Source of the DNA: Litoditis marina
Lineage: Eukaryota > Nematoda > Chromadorea > Rhabditida > Rhabditidae
Length of the DNA stretch: 64,000 nt
Direction of reading: 5' to 3'
Assembly: GCA_964036275.1 (NCBI GenBank)
Contig: OZ038440.1
Span: forward strand, 13,367,690-13,431,689
In this document: piece by piece, positions 54,893 to 64,000 of the stretch
Position numbering within the stretch: the first letter of the stretch is position 1
How the letters are laid out: the number at the start of each line of letters is the position of its first letter
Notes under the pieces: generated by a model
Told to the model about the DNA's origin: nothing
The model's database searches: none
What the model saw: the letters and a program-made list of their open reading frames with translations, nothing else
Made by a program: the position numbers and the translations under genes

Positions 54893-57800
54893 ATGTATGT
54901 TTTTCTTCTATTTTTGCCAATGTTGCACTGTCTGAATGTGTTGGTATACTCTCCTCTTCTCTTGAGGAGTCATGTTACGTTTATAGCAAAACTTGCCGAC
55001 ATTCTAGCTGAAAACGGACACAATGTGGTCAGTCTTGTTACGACAAATCACTTGACATTTTAGATATATTGATTGATTTCAAACTGCCTAAGCTTAACAC
55101 ATTCCATCTTTATCATTTGTGTCTAAAATGTATAGTAACTCAAACACTATAATGTTTGCAAAAATCTATGGAAAACGAATACCGCTGAGTTGAGTGTCAA
55201 AAGTACAACCTACTCAACAGGGAAGGGTTGGTCAGACTACAAAGTACAATTTCATTGTATACAAATAAGAGTCACGGCTCGCGCGTCATGCTAACACCAC
55301 GAACTGAGAAATTATGAAAACCTTCATATTAAAGAAAGAAAAGGAGCAAATAGAAGAAAGGTTCAATATAAATGATAGAAATAATGTTCAGACACTGGCT
55401 GTAAGTCAACTGAACCCCCAAATGAGTCACCATTCTCTTCACGTGCAACGTGTTCTAACGGTTCCTCCGAGTGACGAACTGAGCCGTGTTAGCGTGACTC
55501 CAGTGGAGTGGAACGACGAAATTTCACCGAAGGCTCAAAAACAGGTTGGGAACCAAATTGCTTTTATCATAATTTTTGGTTAAAGTGTAGTTGTTGGTTA
55601 TATTCGTTGAGAGGACTTATAGAAATCGCTGTTCTCAAAGCAAGCTAATACGGTGCATCTTATTCTACCACGGTGTGTTTGTAGTTTGATCCAGTCGCTT
55701 TTTAGTGGAACTTCCAGAATTTTGACCAGTATCAAAATATCACTACGACAATAATATGGTTACTTGGTTACTTTCCATACATGGGTTTCAATTCGTATGA
55801 ACGAAGCTCATTTTTCGCAGGTGATGACTTCGTTGGGGAGCCTTCTCGGCATTCAATGTCATCATTTTCTCGTCAGTGACGTCATCGAACAACTGGCCAT
55901 CGACAAATACGATGTTCTCCTCCATGAAGTATTCGATATGTGTGGTCTGGGTAAACAATTTACGATTCAGTCTAATTTCAAACAAACCGTTCAAACACAA
56001 TGAAAGTAAGTTTAAACAAACTTGTACAGTTCATTCCACAGTTTAGGAAACAAGTACCTAAATTTGTAGGGTACGCGATAGCTGCTCCTCCATGCTCATT
56101 AAAGGTTTTTACCCGATATTTTCATGAGAAACTCATGAACAGCTTATAAATTGCGCATTGTGTACCTATGCTTATACTGATTTCAACAAACTTCGTCGAG
56201 TTTTCGAACAAGCTATAATGCAGGATAATACAAGAACTCAAACTATTTCACATTCGATTTTAATCAAACTTCTGCCTATGAATGCTGGGAATGGTTCATC
56301 CTGTCCTGAGCGTAACATGGTCGAACGCGTATGAAAGCATCATACACATGAAAATACACTAAGTTCTTGTCATTCTGGAACACTCTGGCTAGAATAACTC
56401 CCAACAAGAAATAGATGATTTTCAACTGAAAGGATATAGCATAACATTTAAACTTTTCTCGTTTTGCAGCCCTGACCGAGATTCTTGGTATGGAACGACA
56501 TATAATTGTTTCCTCGACGCGTGAGATGGATACCGTACCCTATTCTATTGGAATGATGAACCCGCTGACTGATCCTGGTCGGTTTCTATACTATGGGGGC
56601 TGATTCTATCTCATTTGTAGTTTGATATGCGTGCACAGCAGCTTTTCAAAGTTGAAGCAGTGTGAGCAAACTACGAACACAAGAAGAAGTGGAACACGTT
56701 TAGTTTCGGACAGTTTATCCACAAGCGATTCCTACTTTCCCAATGTTATTGAGAAACATTTAATTGTAACATTCGAGCAAGTCTTATGTCCGACCAATGG
56801 TTGAATTCGGTACTACTGTATTCAACTCAGATAGCGGGTTTGTTAAGAAACTTGAATCAGTTCAGAACGACTTCACTAGAAAGTTGTTTTTCCGTTTGGG
56901 TAGCTATACGTACTGTAAAATCCCTAGTTCTGCATTCAGAAACAGGAAACTAAACTTGGTCACCTTAGAATCTAGAAGAAATACTACAGACCTCATTATG
57001 ATTCATAAAATCATAACTGGTCAGTGTGGATTAAGTGCAACAGACTTTTTCACGTTCAAACCTTCCCGTACTAGAGGTTCTACTGCGAAATTCAGTTTTC
57101 CAACTCCAAAAACTAGCCAACGTGCAAAGTTTTTCACAGTACGGGCTGGATCCAAGTACTTAAAATTGAGCAAGAAATACAAAATACCGATGTCGTTATC
57201 TGCTGCAAAAAAGCGCTTTTAAGTCAATGCATTTGAATAAGACTTCTACTGTTTCATTTGTTCATCCTGTAAGTCTGGCCCAATCATTGTATCCCATTGC
57301 GATTCGTTTATTTGTATTGTCATATGGTCCAATTTTTCATTTAATTGTGTTACCCAAATGATATTTGTCGATTTCCGACCCTTTTTCCGCTTTTGAATCT
57401 TTTTGTGTCCTTCTGTCATATTGTTATTTCTCCTCTTGTATATCACATGCTTGCATGTAAATAAATAAATCAATCAAGTCATCCAGACAGGGACCTGTTT
57501 TTTTTCATAGGCGTGACAATGATATCTGGCCTGGTAGCAGTCCTTACAACCTCATGAATAGTTCAGGAACTTCTCGGCAACTTTCAATATCGTAATATGG
57601 CAATAAAGTGAATCAAATCCGAAATAGCATAGGATATGAGGAGGTGCGACTCAATAAGTGATACATTGCTACCGCATCTGAAAAATGGGGAAACAGTTCC
57701 GAAATCTGTTATTTCCGAAAAGAATATTGTTTTTTCAGCTCTTCTCTCGGACTTCTCTAGTTCGTTCTCTGTTTTCAAGTCTGTTCAAAACATAGAATAT

Positions 57801-60800
57801 TTGAAAAACTTCCTTGGATTCACTGAACTTCAAGTCGACTTGTACTCTCAGCTGTTGAAAGAAAAATACGGAATTATCAAACCTTTCAAGGTAAAATAGA
57901 TTTATATCGTGTATGGCAAATTCATGATTATTGAAAGACATTAACTCTGACCAATCAATATTACGCTTATTTAGGAAATAATTCGTGCCAGCTCCGCCAT
58001 GTTTGTCAATCTTCAACCTATTTTCACGGGATGGAAGCCTACAGCGAAAAACGTGTTCTACATAGGAGGAATTGCGGTGGAGACTCCATCAAGTTTGGAC
58101 GAGGTGGGATAGCCATATCATGTCCCTCGTTTGAACTCAACTTCCCAATAATCCATAAATCCACGTTGATTCAAAATCTGTTGATTCTTCCTCTTTCGTT
58201 TGCATATTCAACTACTGTCTGAATTCGGTTACAGTCAAATTATTTCAACTTCAACAATCTCTGCGGTAAACTCAATGGAATTATTTTAACTCCAGGTTTT
58301 CTTTGCTATGATCTCATTTTCACATATCGATAATGATAGAATAAACTTTCTAGGATTACGATAATCTGATTTCGAAATGGTCCACTGTTGTTTTGGTCTC
58401 GTTCGGAACGGTTATTCCCGCCCACAAAATGCCATCAGATTGGAAAACCGGTCTGCTCGAAGCCATGAAAACATTTCCGGATATCTTATTTATCTGGAAA
58501 TATGAACAAACGGATACATTCACGGAAAACTCACCGGAAAATGTTGTTTTTCGAAAGTTCACTCCACAAAATGACATTCTCAGTAAGTTTTGCTGGAAAT
58601 ATTTTCATCATTGAACAACGTCAAATCTTAGTCCTGATAGCAGTAAACTTCCCGCAGATTAATAAGTTATAACCTACTTTATGGTGTTAATCATAAAAAC
58701 CAAATCCATGCTCATCTCCAAACTGAATAACGATAGTAAAAAGTGGGGGAACCAACAAATGTGTGAGTTGTGTTTGGTTTGACCTCGATATCAGCAAAAG
58801 GTGAACGATACGAATTGCTGTGATACTGTAAAAAATAGAACAATACAAATGTTGAACAATGGTTCACGAAGCCCGCATGATATTTCAGAAATTGCCGAAT
58901 GGTATTTCATGTGTGCTTTGACGACATGCGTGCGTTGTGAACCATTGTGCAACATTTGTATTGTTCTATTTTTGCAGAATACTTCTGCTACAGTATCACA
59001 GCAATTCGTATCGTTCACTTTTTGCTGATATCGAGGTCAAACCAAACACAACTCACACATTTGTTGGTTCCCCCACTTTTTACTAATTGTTCTATTTTTG
59101 CTAGTTGTACTCCTACAACTTCCTATGTGGCCTATTCACAGAGTGGATCTTGTGAACTCAATATACTATTAATGGAAATCTTAGTTTTGTGTGTGCACGA
59201 AGCCAAATGCAGACCATAAAATTGCTGGTGCTGTAATATAACGCTATTTTAACGCTAAGTTACTGGCTCTGTGACTATCAACAACTGAACGAAAACGCTA
59301 AACGTTCCGATTGACATGTACACCGCTTTTAGCGGCGATAAGCGAACGGGATTGGCGCCATTGAGCAATCTACAATTAGAGACACCAAATCACTTACAAT
59401 ATAGCCATTATTTCCGATACCACATGAAAAACCTTCGTGTTGAAACTTTCTTGTTTTTCGTTCCAGCGCCAATTGGCACACATGTCTGGCGCCAGAACGA
59501 AACGAAATTTGCTAGGTTTTTGAGCTACCAGTACACACTACATGTGTAAATTACTGAATGGAGCAATATTCAAACAATTCAATTGTCAGTTCGTGTGTTT
59601 TTGTTTTGGCGCCATTTGGCGTCTGTTCAGAGCCAGAAGATAAAATTCGGTTTTGAATTTGTGGATCTATATTTCACATTGGAATATTCAATATCTGTTA
59701 ACTTGAAACAGTCTGATAGACGATAACTGATATTTTTCCAACTTTGGGCCCAATTGGCGCCAGCGCACAATGCCAACAGAACTTTTTTTGATTTTCAGAT
59801 TGAGCATCTTACTTGCCATGTGATAGTTATTTAGTGTACCGAATTTCAGACGATTCCATTGACGCTGTTGTGAGTTTGGGTTTTGGCGCCATCTGGCGCC
59901 TGGTTCGAGCGCCAGAGGAAAAATTACAGTTTTGGAAGAAGACTTTCACACTTTTCACCAAATTATTCAATTTCTATTAGTGTTCAACATTTTAGTTGAT
60001 GATAAATAGTATTTTGCCGTTTTTGGCGCCTATTGGCGCCAGCGCCGGGCGCCAATGATGATGTATTCATCTCATATTTGGCGCGACGGGCTAACTTCTG
60101 CATTATAACTCATGTTCCAAATTTCAGCTAAATCGGTTCGGTAGTTTTTCCAATAGTGGTTTTGGCGCCTATTGGCGCACGCGCCCGGCGCCAATGAGGA
60201 GCTATACATCTCATATTTGGCGCGACATGCTAAATTTTGCATTGGAACTCATGTTTCAAATTTCAGCTAAATCGGTTCGATAGTTTTTCCAATAGTCATT
60301 TTTGGCGCCTATTGGCGCCCGCGCCCGGCGCCAGAGATTACATATACATTTCATACTTGGCGCGACGAGCTAACTTTTGGCATAGAATAGATATTCCAAA
60401 TTTCAGCCAAATTGGTTCAGTAGTTTTTCCACTACGATGCGGACAGAATTCCGTGAGGGAGGAGGGACGAGGGACGAGGGAGGAGGGAGGAGGGACGAGG
60501 GACGAATTACGGCGGAACTTTTCAACAACGACACGAAACCATAACTCAGGCGAAAATAATCCGATTTGGCTGAAATTTTCACACAATGTTCAATTCGTGA
60601 TTCTCTAACGTTCTCTCAGTTTAGTTTTCAAAAAAAGGATATGTTTGAAGATTTTTGGTAATCAAAAGGAAAAAACGAGTCCGCAATGGCCAAACCAAAG
60701 ACAACTCACGCAGAGCGCTTCGCGCTCCGCGCGATGGAGCTGCCAAGCTGTTCTGCAGGGTCCTATGGTCCCAGGGGCCCAGGGGCCCAGGGAGATGGAA

Positions 60801-62123
60801 AGGTTCGCAAAAAGAACCTCCCATTCGAGTACAACTGTTGAATAAAGCTTGTCATTCAAAAAAACATTCTCCATCAATCTTTGTTTTCAGACTGCGGAAA
60901 GGTTTCTCTTTTCATAACTCATGGAGGACAGAACTCGTTGTTAGAATCTGCGAAGGCAGGGGTTCCGATGTTGGTGGTACCCCTATTCGGAGACCAATTC
61001 AGGTTGTTAGATTTCAAAAATACTTCTAAACAAGCTCAAACTACATCATAAACTAAAATTAGAACTAGAAATACCATCTAGAAAGCTCTATGAACACTAA
61101 AATGAGTCAGTACATTGCGAAGAATTTAAAGATAGATACATATATCAGCGTCTGAAACCGGCCTTTGTAGCCACAGAAAAATTATTTTTTGGAGATAAAG
61201 TTTGAATAACGACGTATTCGCTTCAACGCACTTCTTTCGAAAGTTGCTACCAGCTGCTAAATATGATTGTTATTAAACTGTAATAAAACTGAGCCAAAAA
61301 GTTATTAAAACATTATTGATTATCAGGAATGCCAAATCGGTGGAAGAGGCCGGTATAGGACGTATTCTGGATAGAAGCCAGCTACACGACTCGCGACTAT
61401 TACATTCAATGGTGGTGACAGCTATGGCAGACAATCAGTGGGTCAAACCAGTTGTTCTTATCTTTTATAATTGTAGAAACACTCCGACACAGCTTGTAAG
61501 TTCATAAATGTTGATGAAAATGATAATTATTTGAATTTCAGTAACAAAGAAAAAACAGTAGTTATGCAAGTAAAGATATACTAAGCTGCCCATTCAAAAT
61601 CTCGAACAACTACAAATCCGAGGGGGGGGGGGGAGGGGAGGGGGGTCAGGTTTTCGGCATATCTCCATTAGCACAATTGCACATGAAGTCAGTAAAGGCT
61701 TAAATACGGCGAAATCAAACTACAAACACAGAATGAACTAAGGATAACCTTGCAGTTTAACCATTCCTGGGCGACCACTGGTTCGAACATAAAAATTCAC
61801 CAAAACTATTGTGGCTCTAGTTATTTTTTGTAATAATTGCTTCCAGGTTACGAGATCGAGCTATCCTAATCTCTCAAGCAATGTTATCTCCAGCAATATC
61901 ACCCGATCAGATATTCCTGAGGAACTTTGAATATTATGCTCGTTCATTTGAAACATTCGAAGAGTTTCCACAGTCGATCGATGTTCTTTTCATTTATGAT
62001 TATTTCTCCTTCTTCTTGTTAACTGTCCTGCTTGCTCCACTGTTCATTGTAGTTCTTCGCAAATTCATGTTGGAAAAGTGGACGAGCAAATTAGAACTCA
62101 AAGAAACATCCACGACTCAATAA
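54893..62123 (+). CDS. UDP-glycosyltransferase (UGT family)
   Basis: Ten exons: 54893-55027, 55392-55544, 55821-55950, 56470-56577, 57739-57890, 57975-58103, 58354-58582, 60891-61002, 61327-61437, 61847-62123; 511 aa, the usual length. Signal peptide [14 protein letters not shown] leads to [20 protein letters not shown], where the His after RS is the expected catalytic base. Then [60 protein letters not shown], and the sugar-donor signature [20 protein letters not shown] ending PLFGDQF. A C-terminal membrane segment ([17 protein letters not shown]) precedes a short cytosolic tail. Expected to sit in the ER membrane and transfer a sugar from UDP-sugar to lipophilic substrates. A spliced-leader acceptor (CTTCTTTCAG) ends at 54883, nine bases before the ATG. 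Introns 4 and 7 are expanded by a LINE fragment and repeat arrays. The specific ugt member is not identified. Confidence 0.96.
56612..56690. repeat. TTTGTAGTTTGAT inverted-repeat mini-element
   Basis: TTTGTAGTTTGATATGC on the left and GAGCAAACTACGAACACAAG on the right form inverted ends about 75 bp apart. This is one of about 15 places in the window carrying the GATCAAACTACAAACACAG tag. Confidence 0.65.
56770..57475 (+). mobile_element. 5'-truncated LINE fragment in UGT intron 4
   Basis: An open frame to 57222 reads [48 protein letters not shown], which matches the C-terminal end of LINE reverse transcriptase polyproteins (Y-x-R-P-x-x-E-Y/F; V-Q-x-x-F-T/R-R; L-x-x-R-R). It is followed by about 230 bp of 3' UTR and an ATAAATAAATCAATCAA tail (about 57458-57475). 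In frame, a TAA just upstream shows the copy is truncated or broken. Confidence 0.8.
58736..59083. mobile_element. 348-bp palindromic element in UGT intron 7
   Basis: Arms of roughly 130 bp: GTAAAAAGTGGGGGAACCAA on the left and TTGGTTCCCCCACTTTTTAC on the right. Homology runs inward through TTGACCTCGATATCAGCAAA, GATACGAATTGCTGTGATAC and AGAACAATACAAATGTTG. TA flanks both ends, as in mariner-type target duplications. The right arm has a short insertion (TACAGTATC preceded by GAATACTTCTG). Confidence 0.88.
59341..60375. repeat. GGCGCC-rich ~140-bp tandem array
   Basis: GGCGCC sites recur at about 59354, 59488, 59608, 59756, 59885, 60025, 60164 and 60304. The last three units are clearly homologous: TTTGGCGCCTATTGGCGC, GCGCCCGGCGCCA, CATATTTGGCGCGAC, then TTTCAGCTAAATCGGTTCG and TAGTTTTTCCAATAGT. 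Earlier units are more diverged. Lies inside UGT intron 7. Confidence 0.85.
60450..60510. repeat. GAGGGAC minisatellite
   Basis: GGAGGGACGAGGGACGAGGG-type repeats following the GGCGCC array. Purine strand is plus. Confidence 0.85.
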
Positions 62124-64000
62124 ACATTTTATGAGAAAGTTCAACTTTGTTGGTTCTATGTCGAATACTTGATTCGGTACGAAAGCGCCAATGAAGTTCC
62201 AACTGTCGTTTAGTAATATTTATTCATGAGCGAAAACTTTTGTTCTTATAGTGTTTTCTTCTATTAAAATGATTTTTGTAATACTATTTTGTTTTAGTAA
62301 TTAGTTTTTCTCGGAAATATGCAGATTGAACCAAAAACAGCCGAAAAACACCTTTGCAGAAAACAAAAAGCCAATTAGCTAGACACAGAGTTTCATCCCG
62401 TAATGGGGCGCCCGCCTAAATTCGGCTCTTCTAATTAGAAAGCTCCTTTGCGTTACTTTTCTTTTCTCTGCTCATGATATCATTTAAATCGACGCGAACG
62501 TTACTCTAACTCTTCGAAATGTCATTTTTAGCTTCATTATCTGTTTGTTTTCTTGTGTAACTTGTAAACTTGATGATGGGGAGACGTTGTTGTTGCGTAT
62601 TTATTTGAATGAATGGTTTCAATGTTGGTCAAATTGATATCGATAACTTATAGCTGTAGAAGTTTAATTAACCTAGCTGTAGAGAAGCGACTGTCAACAA
62701 ATAAGCCTGAGGCTTGTGTACTCTCGTTTTTGTTTTGTTTTTACTTTTTTCCGGTCTTTGAAACCTGCTCGTCTGTTGTCCAGGAACGGTAAATCTGGAA
62801 AAACACGCGAACGACAAGTTATTCTTTAGCATATTGCCAAAGGCAAACTGCCTCGGGGCATGAACTTTTCTTATCCACCAGTAAATAATTTCATCGTGAG
62901 AATAACTCATCCGATCAACTGGCGAGCAGCTTTTGTCTTTTAATAAAAACCAACACATGTTTTCTTATTATTAGCGAGTCAACGCAAACAGTTTGCGATA
63001 TTTCCTTCAATACTACCAAATGCGTGAACTTAGGTGAATCACAACCTAGGCGAATCTTTGCAGAGTGGAACTTTTCAGAAGATAGGTACCTTTTTTCCAT
63101 TTGTTTTGTTAATTTTCGTAATGCATTACCACATTACCAGTTTGGTTTTGAGTATTAGTATTCTTCCCACGTTTCACGTGAATATGCCATTGCTCGTCAG
63201 AACAGTTTTACTGTTCGTCAATCGCACAGTCACGTGAAGCCTGTTAAACACAGCAGAACTCGAAAACGTGCAATTGAAAAGTGCACGCTGCCTCATTAGA
63301 ATGCTAACTTTAGGTGACTATTCAATATACTTTTAGTATAATGCTCGTCAGAACAGTTATTCAGTTGCTCGCAAGGATGGCATTCATCATTTATCAGCTG
63401 AAATGCATTTGAAAGAGCATTCCATTTATATTCCACCAACATCTTTCTTCGGGCAGTCCAATGTACTCAATGAAATTCTATTCATTCTCAAACAAGTTTA
63501 AAAGGAATAAAAATGTTTGTTGCGTCTTCGGAAAGTTTTACCGTGGTGTTTCTTTACACTTTTTGAAGTGCATTACAACACAAAACAGTAAAATAAAAAT
63601 ACCCCTTAACCTAAAGTTTTTACATTTCATTTTTGAAATTTACATTTAATGCACTCAATTTTGAAGGTTTTTGCGAAACTTAAATTAGATGTGCCCCGAA
63701 ATGTCCTATCAATGGGTGAGACAGTGCATGGTTGTTGAGGAAAGCCCAAAATTTTGGTTCTTCACTTTTTTTTCTGTGGCGAAATAAGTACAGGAATTTA
63801 GGAGGTGTCAATTATGTGCATTATCTCCTTTTCCAATTGTACAGTGAATTTAGCGTTCTTTATTTAACTTTTTTACCGCTTCTTTTTTGAGGAGCGTGTA
63901 CCGGGTACCACATATGTAAATAATTAATAAATAAATAAAAACCCTTCAGCCAACCATTAGAGTTCTCTGAACATAAGTAAATATGTAAATAGTTGATTAA
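62124..64000. other. gene-free right end
   Basis: No exon set recognised. It contains one CACGTG-ended MITE copy (63209-63337) and an AATAAATAAATAAA run at 63926-63940 that resembles a retrotransposon 3' tail. A gene continuing beyond the window cannot be excluded. Confidence 0.5.
63209..63337. repeat. CACGTG-ended MITE, copy 6
   Basis: Same family as 2790-2915: left CTGTTCGTCAATCGCACAGT, core GTGCAATTGAAAAGTGCACG, right TTAGGTGACTATTCAATA. Confidence 0.75.

Noticed and set aside
52264..54893. Operon of tetraspanin, small Cys-rich gene and UGT
   Set aside because: All are on the plus strand, but spacers are about 0.7 and 1.3 kb, repeat-filled and larger than the roughly 100-bp spacing typical of nematode operons.
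54724..55011. 95-codon open frame on plus strand
   Set aside because: It overlaps the first UGT exon in a different frame and has no family resemblance; the UGT frame gives a signal peptide and the conserved [10 protein letters not shown] motif.
60338..61029. Open frames of 66-124 codons over the array and its 3' side
   Set aside because: They arise from the GGCGCC array, the GAGGGAC minisatellite and the edge of UGT exon 8 read in the wrong frame.
2783..63337. CRISPR-like array from repeated short motifs
   Set aside because: The repeats are kilobases apart with inverted ends and a eukaryotic context; they are transposon-derived, not CRISPR.

Overview
This window looks like nuclear DNA from a Caenorhabditis-type (rhabditid) nematode. 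Genes have many short exons with TTTTCAG-type acceptors and GTAAGT/GTGAGT donors, and candidate spliced-leader acceptors lie a few bases upstream of several start codons. Families include a cuticle collagen, nematode-type UDP-glycosyltransferase and Cys-loop receptor, and a Kunitz/EGF extracellular protein resembling MEC-1. Introns and spacers are crowded with small inverted-repeat elements, SINE-like and LINE fragments, and G-tracts. All gene models were spliced by hand; every fully joined model keeps an open frame and has a length divisible by three.

Layout: 1-5.1 kb repeats, no gene seen. 5.16-5.72 kb (+) a small secreted Gly/Tyr-rich peptide gene. 8.7-27.6 kb (-) a very large extracellular protein gene: signal peptide, Kunitz 1, Thr-rich linker, two EGF modules, Kunitz 2-5 separated by Ser/Thr-rich linkers, a possible alternative GPI-anchor-like C terminus at 16.84 kb, then nine tightly packed Kunitz domains (6-14) and a basic tail; probable mec-1 ortholog. 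27.6-31.66 kb divergent intergenic region. 31.67-40.74 kb (+) Cys-loop ligand-gated ion channel subunit (479 aa). 41.59-45.60 kb (-) cuticle collagen (309 aa). 46.49-52.26 kb (+) tetraspanin (287 aa). 52.95-53.57 kb (+) small secreted Cys-rich protein ending like a Ly6/three-finger domain (90 aa). 54.89-62.12 kb (+) UDP-glycosyltransferase (511 aa) whose introns hold a LINE fragment, a long palindrome and a GGCGCC-rich tandem array. 62.1-64 kb repeats, no gene seen.

These genes are not an operon: strands alternate and spacers are large. In C. elegans MEC-1 organises extracellular matrix along touch neurons, but nothing here shows functional coupling between it and its neighbours. The most interesting signals are the architecture of the Kunitz protein (mostly non-inhibitory P1 residues, symmetric phase-1 modules, possible anchored short isoform), a decayed second copy of a tetraspanin exon beside a palindromic insertion, a glycine-zipper tail on the small peptide, and several structured repeat families.
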